Source: Clostridia bacterium (GTDB lineage: Bacteria; Bacillota; Clostridia; Christensenellales; Aristaeellaceae). From it: a DNA stretch of 42,260 bases. A model generated the notes under the pieces. The model did not search any database. It saw nothing but the letters and a program-made list of their open reading frames with translations, and was not told the DNA's origin. The stretch covers positions 1 to 42,260 of the forward strand of contig JAFXBE010000012.1 in the NCBI GenBank assembly GCA_017516765.1. Reading direction: 5' to 3'. The position numbers were made by a program, and so were the translations under genes. This document shows, piece by piece, positions 15,256-23,768 of this stretch (position 1 is the first letter of the stretch; each line of letters opens with the position of its first letter).

Positions 15256-16650
15256 TTACTCAAAAATGACAGACTTGAGCATTACGCTGCCGCCGCCCTC
15301 GTAGGTAATATACAGGGGACTCTTGCCCTTGGGCAGAGAGATGGGGGCAGAGAATGCCGTCCAGATATTGGTGTTTTCCAGCTTCATGGAAGCAAGAGAT
15401 GGACCGAACTTCTCGGTCTTCACATGCAGGGTGCCGCCCCAGCCGTAGCCGCGCACCATCAGGGTGATCTTTTCTACAGCGTCGAAATCGAAATACTTGA
15501 AGCCGATCACCGTGCCGTCGTGGATATTGGCGATATGGGCGGGGATCTCGTCGCCGTCCTTGCCGTCCTGAGTCACATAGGCTGCACCGGGTGCTCCGGT
15601 GATGAAGCGGCGTTCCTTATCGAACAGGTGGCAGGCGATATAGGCGGGGTACTCGCCCTTGCCGGGCAGGGGGCCGCCGTTGGAGCCGCAGGAGGTCATC
15701 TCCACCTGGGGGATGCTGCCGTCGGGCAGGATCTCGATGGGCTCCAGACAGCCCTGACGGCTGTACCAGGTGTTGTTGGTCTGGCGGTGGTAGAAGATGT
15801 ACCACTTGCCCCCGATCTCGATGATGCTGCCGTGGTTGTTGCCGCCGTAGGCCTTGGGCAGATCGGGCTCGTCGCCGATGTGCAGGTCGCAGTTGCTGAC
15901 GATGACGCCGCCGTAGGTGAAGCCCTGCCGGGGATCCTTGCTGGTGGCGTAGCACAGCTCGTGCATGGGCGTGGAGGAATAGACGAAGTAGTAGGTGTCC
16001 CCGTGCTTGCGGATGGAGGGAGCCTCAAAGAAGGCATGCCCTTCGAAGCCGGTACCCTCGGCATATTCCACGCCGGGCACCACGATGCGCATGTCCCCCT
16101 TGATGGTGAGCATATCCGCTTCCAGCTCCACCATCATGGAACCATGGCGGCTCTTGTCGCCCCGACCGCAGAAGCCGGTGTACAGGTAGGTGGTATCCCC
16201 TTCGGTGAGCACACCGGGGTCGAACTGAGGCTCGTCACCCGCCTTGCGCCCGTAGAGGGTGCCGTCTGCATAATGCACATTGCCGTAGAACTGATAGCGA
16301 CCCGCAGGGGTATCGCACACAGCAACCGACACGATATCCAGATGATCCAGCACATAGTACAGATAGTACCGCCCGTCGGGGCCGACGGTCACGTCGGGGG
16401 CGTAGAGGCACATGGAGCCATCCTTGTTCATGGGGTCTTCGTTGCGGGGGTAGATCACGCCCTCGCAGCGCCAGTCGGCAAGATCATCGACCGGGGCAGA
16501 CCAGCACACATAATCGCCCATGCAGAACACATAGCCGTTGAAGAAGTCGTGGGAGCCGTAGACATACACCCGGTCGCCGAATACATAGGGTTCGCCGTCG
16601 GGGATGTACTCCCAGGAGGGCAGATAGGGATTGAAGCCGAGCTTTTTCAT
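15256..16650 (-). CDS. GH43-family glycosidase (arabinofuranosidase/xylosidase-like) with C-terminal beta-sandwich
   Basis: 464 residues. The N-terminal five-bladed beta-propeller (about 5-315) has the three GH43 acids: D18 in IPDGEPYVFGDRVYVYGSHD, D86 in LYAPDVTVG and E209 in FFEAPSI. The C-terminal ~120 residues (IANIHDGTVIGFKYFDF onwards) look like a CBM6-type carbohydrate-binding module. The enzyme inverts and removes arabinose or xylose from side chains or ends. First gene of the operon; AAAGGAA lies 8 nt before the ATG. No signal peptide, so it acts in the cytoplasm. The exact subfamily and specificity cannot be told from motifs. Confidence 0.9.
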   Translation of the reverse strand: MKKLGFNPYLPSWEYIPDGEPYVFGDRVYVYGSHDFFNGYVFCMGDYVCWSAPVDDLADWRCEGVIYPRNEDPMNKDGSMCLYAPDVTVGPDGRYYLYYVLDHLDIVSVAVCDTPAGRYQFYGNVHYADGTLYGRKAGDEPQFDPGVLTEGDTTYLYTGFCGRGDKSRHGSMMVELEADMLTIKGDMRIVVPGVEYAEGTGFEGHAFFEAPSIRKHGDTYYFVYSSTPMHELCYATSKDPRQGFTYGGVIVSNCDLHIGDEPDLPKAYGGNNHGSIIEIGGKWYIFYHRQTNNTWYSRQGCLEPIEILPDGSIPQVEMTSCGSNGGPLPGKGEYPAYIACHLFDKERRFITGAPGAAYVTQDGKDGDEIPAHIANIHDGTVIGFKYFDFDAVEKITLMVRGYGWGGTLHVKTEKFGPSLASMKLENTNIWTAFSAPISLPKGKSPLYITYEGGGSVMLKSVIFE

Positions 16651-16734
16651 GGTATCGTTCCTTTCCCTGCATTACAGGTACAGCTTTGGTACAAGGGCCG
16701 CACCCCGTATGCAATATGCCATATTGTTACTTCC

Positions 16735-16763
16735 ATTGTACGGGAAACCGCCCGCCGATGCAA
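16735..16763 (-). promoter_or_regulatory. Promoter of the GH43-GH51-esterase operon
   Basis: On the minus strand, TTGCAT (16758-16763) and TACAAT (16735-16740) are separated by 17 nt. Transcription would start about 78 nt before the GH43 ATG. The gene-free stretch 16651-16959 holds this promoter, the dyad at 16841-16856 and the divergent GH105 promoter; nothing else was seen. Confidence 0.7.
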
Positions 16764-16840
16764 GTACCGCCGACATTTGGTAGCGTTCACATCGAAAGAA
16801 TGAAGGGACAAAATAATCCTTCTTTCCCTTTTGGACAGCA

Positions 16841-16856
16841 TGGACTGTATTGTCCA
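16841..16856. promoter_or_regulatory. Palindrome between divergent glycosidase promoters (candidate operator)
   Basis: TGGAC-N6-GTCCA is a perfect dyad 11 nt upstream of the GH105 -35 region. A third half-site, TGGAC, lies at 16832-16836. The position fits a shared regulator of both transcription units, but no regulator gene is adjacent. Confidence 0.45.
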
Positions 16857-16867
16857 TAAGGTTCCCC

Positions 16868-16895
16868 TTTCCGGGAATCGGTTTTATGCTATAAT
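16868..16895 (+). promoter_or_regulatory. Promoter with extended -10 for the GH105 gene
   Basis: TATAAT at 16890-16895 is preceded by TGC (extended -10), with TTTCCG at 16868-16873 as a weak -35. It resembles the promoter at 6022-6050. Confidence 0.6.
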
Positions 16896-16959
16896 AGGAG
16901 CAGCAACAAATGGACGGATGGCGGCGGTTTGCACGCCGACAGCCGACAGGAGGGTACGC

Positions 16960-18111
16960 ATGAACATCATTGAACGCTATGTAGAACGGATGATGAACGA
17001 ATCCACCCCCGAAAAACCCCTGTGGAATATCGAAAAGATCAACGAAGGCAAGATCAACGGCTGGAACTATATCGACGGCTGCATGATGATCGCCCTGCTG
17101 AACCTGTACCGCATCACCGGCGAACGCCGCTACTACGAGTTTGCGGAGCACTTCCTCGACCACTATGTGTTCGAGGACGGCAGCCTTAGGGGCTACAAGG
17201 AAGCAGACTACAATCTGGACAACATCTGTGAAGGGCGGGTGCTGTTCGATGTGTATGCCATAAGCGGCAAGGAAAAGTACCGCAAGGCCATCCACACCCT
17301 ATACGGGCAGTTGCTGCGCCAGCCCCGCACCCACGAGGGCAACTTCTGGCACAAGCAGATCTACCCCAACCAGGTCTGGCTGGACGGGCTGTACATGGCG
17401 CAGGTGTTCTATGCCCGCTACACCACCGAAATGGAAGCCTGCAAGGGGTATGAGGATATCCGCAGCCAGTTCCGCACCGTGCGGGAGCGGATGTTCGACG
17501 AAGCCACCGGTCTGTACCGCCACGGCTATGATGCAAGCAAAACCGCCTTCTGGGCCGACCCGGACACCGGCTGCTCCCAAAATCCGTGGCTGCGCAGTCT
17601 TGGCTGGTTCAGCGCGGCGCTGATCGATGTGACTGCCGAGATCGCCCCCGGGCATGAGGATTTCCGCAGCGATATGGTGCGTATCGCCCGGGAGCTGGCA
17701 AAAAACCTGCTCCCCTATATTGATCCGGAGACCCAGATGCTCTGGCAGGTGCCCGACCAAATCGGACGGGAGGGCAACTACCCGGAGACCTCCGGCTCTT
17801 CCATGGTGGCCTATTTCTACCTGAAGGGTGCACGGCTGGGCATGCTGGATGCCTCCTATGCCGATGTGGGCGCAAAGATCTTCCTTGCCATCTGCAAACG
17901 GTATCTTTCCGAAAGGGACGGCAAGCTGAATCTGGGCGGCATCTGCCTGGTGGCAGGGCTTGGCCCGGAAAACAACCGCCGCCGGGACGGCACCTACGAA
18001 TACTACATCTCCGAACCCGTGGTGGAGAACGATGCCAAGGGGCTTGCGCCGTTTTTGATGTGCTATACCGAGATGCTGATGGCAGGGCGGGGAAGCGAGA
18101 TCGAGGGGTAA
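16960..18111 (+). CDS. GH105-family unsaturated rhamnogalacturonyl hydrolase (YteR-like)
   Basis: 383 residues, an (alpha/alpha)6 barrel. Family motifs are seen in order: the FWHKQIYPNQVWLDGLYM segment (129-146, with H131 and the catalytic-type D142), NPWLRSLGWFSAAL, YPETSGSSMVAYFYLKG and EPVVENDAKGLAPFLM. These enzymes hydrate the unsaturated uronic acid left at the end of pectin oligosaccharides by lyases. The start at 16960 has AGGAGGG about 6 nt upstream. It is transcribed away from the GH43-GH51 operon from a common control region. No signal peptide, in line with action on imported fragments. No pectate lyase is present in the window. Confidence 0.9.
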   Translation: MNIIERYVERMMNESTPEKPLWNIEKINEGKINGWNYIDGCMMIALLNLYRITGERRYYEFAEHFLDHYVFEDGSLRGYKEADYNLDNICEGRVLFDVYAISGKEKYRKAIHTLYGQLLRQPRTHEGNFWHKQIYPNQVWLDGLYMAQVFYARYTTEMEACKGYEDIRSQFRTVRERMFDEATGLYRHGYDASKTAFWADPDTGCSQNPWLRSLGWFSAALIDVTAEIAPGHEDFRSDMVRIARELAKNLLPYIDPETQMLWQVPDQIGREGNYPETSGSSMVAYFYLKGARLGMLDASYADVGAKIFLAICKRYLSERDGKLNLGGICLVAGLGPENNRRRDGTYEYYISEPVVENDAKGLAPFLMCYTEMLMAGRGSEIEG

Positions 18112-18119
18112 GGGTACGG

Positions 18120-18150
18120 CAGGGGCGCTGCCCCTGCACCCCGCAAGGGG
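18120..18150. repeat. GC-rich intergenic hairpins after the GH105 gene
   Basis: CAGGGGC-GCT-GCCCCTG (18120-18136) and CCCC-GCAA-GGGG (18139-18150). The 15-mer at 18131-18145 recurs as its reverse complement at 24627-24641 in another spacer, which suggests a dispersed intergenic repeat. Confidence 0.5.
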
Positions 18151-18175
18151 CTGAGTCCCTTGACCCGCATATAAC

Positions 18176-18202
18176 AAAAGCAGAGCCGATGCTCTGCTTT
18201 TT
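18176..18202. terminator. Bidirectional terminator between the GH105 gene and the convergent pgm series
   Basis: AAAAGCAGAGC pairs with GCTCTGCTTTT around a CGAT loop, with As before and Ts after. It ends the GH105 transcript and probably also the minus-strand transcript ending at 18214. Confidence 0.88.
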
Positions 18203-18213
18203 GTATGCCGTCT

Positions 18214-18594
18214 TCATACCATTTTCCCCTCCTCCACCCGGACAGCCACCTGCCATTCATCCTCGTAGACGATGGTTCCCACAAAGTTGGTATAGACCAC
18301 ATCGTAGGGTTTTTGGTACTTATCCAGCAAAGCGATGGCAGGCTGCAGCTTCTGCTGCATTTCTTCGGTGGCGGCGCATTTGAAGAACGTGATCACCTTT
18401 TCATGGTTCATGCAGGGTTCCGGCTCGGGCAGGTTCTCCTTGAACCAGTCATCGATGGCAATAAACAACGCCTTTTCCGCTTCGGTCAGCACCCCGTCCC
18501 GGATCAGATTCCAGCACAGGCTGAAAACACCCTTGGGGTACTTGGTAACGTACGATTCTTCTCTGCCCTGTATACGCATATAGCGGTATACCAT
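18214..18594 (-). CDS. Hypothetical protein, 126 residues
   Basis: Not recognised. The sequence is soluble and mixed alpha/beta, without a signal peptide or membrane segment. Visible features are an N-terminal KYPKGVFSLCWNLIRDG segment, an acidic and proline-containing ENLPEPEPCMNHEKV stretch, a central helix pair and a C-terminal strand-rich end (DVVYTNFVGTIVYEDEWQVAV). A G-run (GGGGGGGA) 7-8 nt upstream may act as the RBS. It lies 21 nt after the GNAT gene on the same strand and ends 11 nt before the terminator, so it is the last gene of a pgm-GNAT-hypothetical series. Codon use looks like that of the neighbours, which supports a real gene. Confidence 0.65.
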   Translation of the reverse strand: MVYRYMRIQGREESYVTKYPKGVFSLCWNLIRDGVLTEAEKALFIAIDDWFKENLPEPEPCMNHEKVITFFKCAATEEMQQKLQPAIALLDKYQKPYDVVYTNFVGTIVYEDEWQVAVRVEEGKMV

Positions 18595-18615
18595 AGCGGC
18601 ATCCCCCCCGATCCC

Positions 18616-19059
18616 TTACAGCTTCTTGGCAAAGCAGATGACCCGGTTCATTTCCTCAAACCCCATGGAGAGGTGAAACGCCAGACTGCCCTCGTTTTCC
18701 AGCTCGCAATCGCTGGCAAATTCGATGCAGCCCATTTCCTTTGCCCAGCCCTCGCAGGCACAGAGCAGCATGCGGGCATAGCCCTTGCCCCGGCAGGCTT
18801 CATCCACATAGATGCCCTCCAGATAGCCCACGGGGCTGGTTTCGGTTCCTTCCACGTAGTCATGGCGGAGCTGGCACTGGGCAAAGCCCACGGGCTTATC
18901 GTTCTCGTAGAGCAGATAGACGGCGGCTTCCTGGTTTGCGATCAGCTCCCGGAATTCATCGGTCAAAGCTTCAAGGGTGTGATCCTCCCACATGCGGATG
19001 GCAAGAGCGGCGGCTCTGGCGGCTTCCCCGCGGGATGCCTTGCGGATGCAGATGGTCAT
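18616..19059 (-). CDS. GNAT-family N-acetyltransferase, AAC(6')-like
   Basis: 147 residues. The order is that of aminoglycoside-6'-N-acetyltransferase-like GNATs: an N-terminal helix with MWEDHTLEAL, then VGFAQCQLRHDYVEG, motif A YLEGIYVDEACRGKGYARML (about 83-102), and a C-terminal ASDCELENEGSLAFHLSMGF followed by a Phe-containing end. The ATG at 19059 is preferred, with GGGAGGA and a 6-nt gap; an ATG at 19065 touches the RBS. Homologues range from aminoglycoside-resistance enzymes to housekeeping acetyltransferases, so a resistance role is not claimed. It lies downstream of phosphoglucomutase, separated by a hairpin. Confidence 0.82.
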   Translation of the reverse strand: MTICIRKASRGEAARAAALAIRMWEDHTLEALTDEFRELIANQEAAVYLLYENDKPVGFAQCQLRHDYVEGTETSPVGYLEGIYVDEACRGKGYARMLLCACEGWAKEMGCIEFASDCELENEGSLAFHLSMGFEEMNRVICFAKKL

Positions 19060-19084
19060 ATCCATTCCTCCCTTATACAAAAGC

Positions 19085-19112
19085 AGGGGCACGGCTTTTT
19101 CGCCATGCCCCC
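19085..19112 (-). terminator. Attenuating terminator between pgm and the GNAT gene
   Basis: On the minus strand GGGGCATGGC pairs with GCCGTGCCCC (one G-U pair), followed by TGCTTTTG. It would reduce readthrough from pgm into the GNAT and hypothetical genes. Confidence 0.65.
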
Positions 19113-19121
19113 GTAAACATT

Positions 19122-20798
19122 TTAGCCAAGAATGAGCGCTGTCAGCTGCTGGGTCATCTCCTGAAGCAGCTTGTCGGCAACCTCGCGGCTTTCTGCCTTG
19201 GCAGAAAGGTATACCTTCACCTTGGGCTCGGTGCCGGAGGGACGCACAATGGCCTTGCAGCCATCGTCGGTGGCATAGCTGAGCACATTGCTCACCGGCA
19301 GACCCTCGATGCCGCCCAGATAATCCTTCGCAACGGTAACGGGCTTGCCCGCCAGCTGTGCAGGGGCGTTCTGGCGCATGTTCACCATGACCCGCTCCAT
19401 CTCCTGCATGGGCAGAGCGCCCTCGATGTCGAAGTTGAGCAGGGCGGTGCCCATGTAGCCGTAGGTTTCGTACAGCTTGCACAGGCTGTCCCACACGGTG
19501 AGACCGTCGCGCTTGCAGGCCTGAGTCATTTCGCAGACCAGCATGCAGGCCATAACGCCGTCCTTGTCGCGCACATGGGTACCGGCAAGGTAGCCGCAGC
19601 TTTCTTCAAAGCCGAACACATAGCGATCCTCGCCCTTCTTCTTCTCCAGACCGCCGATCACCTCACCGATGTACTTGAAGCCGGTGAGCACTTCCTTCAC
19701 CTCTACATCGTAGGCCTTGGCGATGGGGAAAGCCAGATCGGAGGTAACGATGGTCTTGACCAGCACGGGCTTCTTGGGCATGGTGCCATTCTGCTTGCGG
19801 GTTTTGAGGATGTACTCGGTCAGCAGCAGACCCACCTCATTGCCGCTGAGACGGTGGTAGTTGCCCTCGGCATCGCGCACGGCAACGCCCACACGATCAC
19901 AGTCCGGGTCGGTGGCCAGCAGGATGTCGGCTTCGGTCTCCCTGGCAAGGGCGATGCCCATGGCAAGGGTCTCGTCCAATTCGGGGTTGGGCTTGGGGCA
20001 GGTGGGGAAAGCGCCGTCGGGCTCGCACTGGGCTTCCACCTCGGTCACCTGCACACCCTGCATATGCGCCAGCACCTCGCGTACAGGCTCCAGACCGGTA
20101 CCGTGCAGGGGGGTGTAGACCACCTTTACAGGCTCGCAAATGGCGGGATCGGGGCGGCAGAACAGGCAGGCCTGGGCAAAATTGCGGCGCACATCGTCGC
20201 CCACAGGCAGCCAGAGACCCTCGGCAACTGCCTGACTCTTGGGCAGATTCTTGGCTTCGTTGTAGCCAACCTTCTCGATCTCGGCGGTGATCAGATCGGC
20301 GGCATGGTCGGTGATCTGGCAGCCGTCCGCGCCGTAGACCTTGTAGCCGTTATAAATGGCGGGATTGTGGCTGGCGGTGATCATCACGCCGGCAGTGCAG
20401 TGCAGCGCGCGCACCGCATAGGAAAGCATGGGGGTAGGAGCAAGGGTATCGAACACATGCACGGTAACACCCTCGGCGCAGAGCACCTCGGCAGCAGCCT
20501 GGGTGAACTCTTCGCTGCCGTGGCGGCTGTCGTGGGCGATGGCCACGGAGGGGGTCTTCTGCTGGTTCTTCAGATAATGAGCCAGACCCAGCGTGGCGCG
20601 GGCTACGGTGTAGCGGTTCATACGGGCGGTACCGGTGCCCAGAATGCCGCGCAGACCGCCGGTGCCGAAATGCAGCTCCGTGCCAAAGGTCGCCAGCAGT
20701 CCCTGTTCGTCGTTCATAAGCTCACGGGCTTCCTGCTGGGTGGTGGTGTCAAATGCGGGATCCTGAGACCACAAAGTTGCCATCTTGCGAGCATCCAT
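19122..20798 (-). CDS. Phosphoglucomutase/phosphomannomutase (alpha-D-phosphohexomutase)
   Basis: 558 residues, the usual length of the PgcA-type family. All four active-site parts are seen: the phosphoserine loop TASHNP (S143), the metal loop DPDCDR, the sugar-binding loop GFEES and the phosphate-binding RPSGTEPK near the C-terminus. It interconverts glucose-1-phosphate and glucose-6-phosphate (or the mannose forms), feeding cell-envelope and glycogen precursors. AAGGAGG lies 9 nt before the ATG at 20798; the frame extends to 20828 without a better start. It has its own strong promoter. Confidence 0.93.
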   Translation of the reverse strand: MDARKMATLWSQDPAFDTTTQQEARELMNDEQGLLATFGTELHFGTGGLRGILGTGTARMNRYTVARATLGLAHYLKNQQKTPSVAIAHDSRHGSEEFTQAAAEVLCAEGVTVHVFDTLAPTPMLSYAVRALHCTAGVMITASHNPAIYNGYKVYGADGCQITDHAADLITAEIEKVGYNEAKNLPKSQAVAEGLWLPVGDDVRRNFAQACLFCRPDPAICEPVKVVYTPLHGTGLEPVREVLAHMQGVQVTEVEAQCEPDGAFPTCPKPNPELDETLAMGIALARETEADILLATDPDCDRVGVAVRDAEGNYHRLSGNEVGLLLTEYILKTRKQNGTMPKKPVLVKTIVTSDLAFPIAKAYDVEVKEVLTGFKYIGEVIGGLEKKKGEDRYVFGFEESCGYLAGTHVRDKDGVMACMLVCEMTQACKRDGLTVWDSLCKLYETYGYMGTALLNFDIEGALPMQEMERVMVNMRQNAPAQLAGKPVTVAKDYLGGIEGLPVSNVLSYATDDGCKAIVRPSGTEPKVKVYLSAKAESREVADKLLQEMTQQLTALILG

Positions 20799-20873
20799 AG
20801 GATCGTTCCTCCTTGTGTGTACATACAAACGGCGGGTATAATCTGCCGTCGGTTCCGTTCAAAACCAAAGTTT

Positions 20874-20902
20874 ATGATACTGCCAAACCCGTTTTTTGTA
20901 AA
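20874..20902 (-). promoter_or_regulatory. Promoter of the phosphoglucomutase gene
   Basis: TTTACA (20897-20902) and TATCAT (20874-20879) on the minus strand, separated by 17 nt. Confidence 0.7.
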
Positions 20903-20945
20903 GAGTTAGCATCAGAAAAAAAGCTGATAAAGTTACAGTAAACCA

Positions 20946-20974
20946 TTGACACAGAACCCCGAAACCGATAAGAT
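20946..20974 (+). promoter_or_regulatory. Promoter of the sialate-O-acetylesterase-like gene
   Basis: A consensus TTGACA (20946-20951) and TAAGAT (20969-20974) with a 17-nt spacer. The transcript would have a leader of about 110 nt, in which no riboswitch class was recognised. Confidence 0.65.
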
Positions 20975-21089
20975 TATTCCAAACGCTGCATACGCTTGCA
21001 GCCTCTGTGCACCGCCTGCAAACCACGGTTTTGTTTGTGCAGGTACAGCCGCCCCGATACCCCAATCCCTTTCGAAAGGATGACCCGAT

Positions 21090-22577
21090 ATGTTTACCCC
21101 CGCACCGATCTTCTCCGACCATATGATCCTGAGCCGCCGAAAAGAGATCCGCGTTTTCGGCGTTGCCGATGAGGGCAGCACCATCACCGGTACCCTAAAC
21201 GGCGTTACCGCTGCCGCCCCCGCTCTGAACGGACGTTTTCAGCTGTTTTTCCCGCCCATGGAAGCCGGCGTGGATCACACCCTGACCCTTACCGACGGCG
21301 AGACCTCCTATACCTTTACCGACGTTGCCGTGGGCGATGTGTTTCTGGCAGGCGGCCAGAGCAATATGGAATTGGAGCTGCAAAATGCCGACGAAGGCAA
21401 AGCGCTGATCGCCGAGCACGACGATCCCCTGCTGCGCTCCTTCTACGTGCCCAAGATGCCCTATCTGACAGAAGAGTTCCTTGCCGACGAACGCAGCCAT
21501 TCCTGCTGGAAGCTGTGCAAGCCCGGCGAGATCAAGGAAGTGAGCGCGGTTGCCTACTTCTTTGCCCTGAAGGTGCGCCGTGAGCAGAATGTGCCTGTTG
21601 GTATTATCGGCTGCAACTGGGGCGGCACCTCCGCCTCCTGCTGGGTGGAAGAAAGCATGCTCTCCCGGAACGCCGCCGGGCAGGTCTATCTGGAGCTGTA
21701 CAAGGAAAAGGTGGGCGACAAGACCGAAGAGCAGTACGACAGGGAGCTTGCCGAGTACGACAAGATCAACGCCGCATGGGGCGCAAAGGTCGCCGAGCTG
21801 AAGGAGACCAAGCCCGAAGCCACCTGGGAGGAGATCGTCAAGTTTGCGGGCGAATGCCCATGGCCCCCGCCCATGGGTGCGAAGAGCCCCTTCCGTCCCG
21901 CCGGTCTGGTGGAGACGATGATCAAGCGGGTCGCACCCTACAATGTTACGGCATTCCTGTTCTATCAGGGCGAAGAGGATACCGCCCGCCCCGAGTGGTA
22001 CGAGATGCTGCTCACCACCATGGTGACCAACTGGCGCAAGCTGTTCGGCGATTATGAGATCCCCTTCCTGAATGTGCAGCTGCCGGTGTTCAAGAACTTC
22101 GGCGAACCGGATTACACCAACTGGGGCGATCTGCGCCACCAGCAGTGGAAGGTGTACCGCAACCTGCGCAACACCGGCCTTGCCATCACCATTGATCTGG
22201 GTGAGCTGGGCAATATCCACCCCACCGACAAGCGCACCGTGGGCGAGCGGCTGTATCAGGTAGCGCTGCCCATCGTGTACGGGCAGCCCGGCCAGACCTC
22301 TGTCTATGCCACCGGCAAATACCCCGTTGAGGGCGGTATGGCAGTGACCCTCTCCGGCAACGTACAGGAGAAGGGCGAGGCCTCTGCATACTTTGAGATC
22401 GCCGGTGCAGACGGGCAGTATCACAAAGCGGTAGCCAAAGTGGAAGGCGACCGCATCCTGCTTGCCAGCGAAGACGTTCCCTTCCCCTGCAAGGCACGCT
22501 ATGCCCACATCAACTACGCCACCGTGAACCTGTTCGGTGAAAACGGGCTGCCTCTTGCGCCCTTTGTATTGGAGTAA
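21090..22577 (+). CDS. Sialate O-acetylesterase-like SGNH hydrolase (SASA family)
   Basis: 495 residues. SGNH blocks are in order: block I GGQSNME with nucleophile S91, block II GCNWGGT, the FYQGEED block (WYQGE in relatives), and the Asp-x-x-His-like GELGNIHPTDK. The N-terminal ~75 residues form a small beta domain and the last ~90 residues a second one. Relatives remove acetyl groups from sialic acid or from acetylated xylan. With arabinofuranosidase, GH43 and GH105 genes close by and no sialidase gene, a hemicellulose or pectin acetylesterase role is more likely. No signal peptide. AAAGGA lies about 9 nt before the ATG. Confidence 0.87.
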   Translation: MFTPAPIFSDHMILSRRKEIRVFGVADEGSTITGTLNGVTAAAPALNGRFQLFFPPMEAGVDHTLTLTDGETSYTFTDVAVGDVFLAGGQSNMELELQNADEGKALIAEHDDPLLRSFYVPKMPYLTEEFLADERSHSCWKLCKPGEIKEVSAVAYFFALKVRREQNVPVGIIGCNWGGTSASCWVEESMLSRNAAGQVYLELYKEKVGDKTEEQYDRELAEYDKINAAWGAKVAELKETKPEATWEEIVKFAGECPWPPPMGAKSPFRPAGLVETMIKRVAPYNVTAFLFYQGEEDTARPEWYEMLLTTMVTNWRKLFGDYEIPFLNVQLPVFKNFGEPDYTNWGDLRHQQWKVYRNLRNTGLAITIDLGELGNIHPTDKRTVGERLYQVALPIVYGQPGQTSVYATGKYPVEGGMAVTLSGNVQEKGEASAYFEIAGADGQYHKAVAKVEGDRILLASEDVPFPCKARYAHINYATVNLFGENGLPLAPFVLE

Positions 22578-22581
22578 CTGT

Positions 22582-23691
22582 ATGACCCACACCTTTCTTG
22601 CCACCGCCGCCTTCGGTCTGGAGGGCGTTGTAGCCAACGAACTGAAGCGCATGGGCATTGCCGCCCGCGCCGAGCAGGGCGCTGCCCGCTTTGAGGGCAG
22701 CTGGGCGGATGCCTACCGCGCCAACCTGTACCTGCGCACCGCCGATCGGGTGCTCTGCTGCCTGAAGGAAGCCGAAGCCACCACCTTCGACCAGCTGTTC
22801 CGGCTGGTGGAAAGCCTGCCCTGGGAGCATCTCCTTCCCCGGGATGCTGCCATCCATGTAAGCGGCAAATGCGTCCGTTCCCGGCTGATGAGCGTACGGG
22901 ACTGCCAGTCCATTACCAAAAAGGCCATCGTCAACCGGCTGCAGCAGAAGCTGCGCCTGAACCGTCTGCCCGAAATCGGCACTGAGTACCCCATCGAGGT
23001 GGCTGTGGTCAAGGATATGGCCCGCATCACGCTGGATCTGAGCGGCGATGCCCTCAACCGCCGCGGCTACCGCACCTGGAACGGTGAAGCGCCCCTGCGG
23101 GAGACCCTTGCCGCCGCCTTGGTGGATCTGAGCCCATGGCGGCCCGGTATGCGCCTGTACGACCCCTGCTGCGGCACCGGCACTTTGCTGATCGAAGCCG
23201 CCATCAAGGCAGCCCAGCGTCCTGCGGGCGCCAAACGCAGCTTTGCCTGCGAGCAATTTGCCTTTATGCCCAAGGATGCCATGGCGGATCTGAAAGCCGA
23301 AGCCCGCATGAAGGCTGCACAAGAAAGCAGTTTTGATATCTGCGGCAGCGACATTGATCCGGAGGCCTTGGAGCTGGCGAACCGTCACATCCGTCAGGCG
23401 GGTTTTGAAGGGCGCATCCACGTGCAGCAGCAGGATCTGCGGTCTTTGCAGCTGGAGGGCGAACCCGGGCTGTTCCTGTGCAACCCGCCCTACGGTGAAC
23501 GGCTGGGCGACCAGCAGCAGGCTCGGGCGTTGTACAAAGAGATGGGACTTCTGCTCAAGCGCCACCCCGGCTGGAAAATGGCAGTGATCACCTCCGACAG
23601 CGCATTTGAGCGTAACTTTGGTCGGCGTGCCGACAAGAAACGCCGCCTCTACAACGGGCGGCTGGAATGCGAGTTCTGTATTTTCGGATAA
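22582..23691 (+). CDS. THUMP-domain class I SAM-dependent RNA methyltransferase (RlmL N-terminal-like)
   Basis: 369 residues. The N-terminus (ATAAFGLEGVVANELKRMG) and about 60-155 hold the ferredoxin-like and THUMP RNA-binding domains. From about 165 lies the Rossmann methyltransferase domain, with SAM motif I DPCCGTG (194-200), GSDIDPEALELA, and the catalytic NPPYGERL typical of N2-guanine methylation of 23S rRNA. It matches the stand-alone YpsC/RlmL-type proteins of Bacillota, so target G2445 is likely but unproven. The start at 22582 uses GGAG that overlaps the preceding stop region; only 4 nt separate it from the esterase gene. Confidence 0.9.
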   Translation: MTHTFLATAAFGLEGVVANELKRMGIAARAEQGAARFEGSWADAYRANLYLRTADRVLCCLKEAEATTFDQLFRLVESLPWEHLLPRDAAIHVSGKCVRSRLMSVRDCQSITKKAIVNRLQQKLRLNRLPEIGTEYPIEVAVVKDMARITLDLSGDALNRRGYRTWNGEAPLRETLAAALVDLSPWRPGMRLYDPCCGTGTLLIEAAIKAAQRPAGAKRSFACEQFAFMPKDAMADLKAEARMKAAQESSFDICGSDIDPEALELANRHIRQAGFEGRIHVQQQDLRSLQLEGEPGLFLCNPPYGERLGDQQQARALYKEMGLLLKRHPGWKMAVITSDSAFERNFGRRADKKRRLYNGRLECEFCIFG

Positions 23692-23696
23692 CCAAA

Positions 23697-23732
23697 GACC
23701 GGCTTTCTTTGCTTTGGCAGGGAAAGCCGGTC
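23697..23732 (+). terminator. Hairpin after the methyltransferase gene
   Basis: A perfect 11-bp stem, GACCGGCTTTC with GAAAGCCGGTC, 6 nt after the stop codon. The following T-tract is poor, so termination may be partial. Confidence 0.6.
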
Positions 23733-23768
23733 ATGCATTTTCCACCCATTTGACAGGAGGAACGAGCC

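Noticed and set aside
18616..19059. Aminoglycoside-resistance gene
   Set aside because: Similarity to AAC(6') is general GNAT similarity; no resistance context or mobile element is seen.
18741..20909. A 722-codon plus-strand frame opposite phosphoglucomutase
   Set aside because: Antisense shadow; it crosses the promoter and RBS of the real gene.
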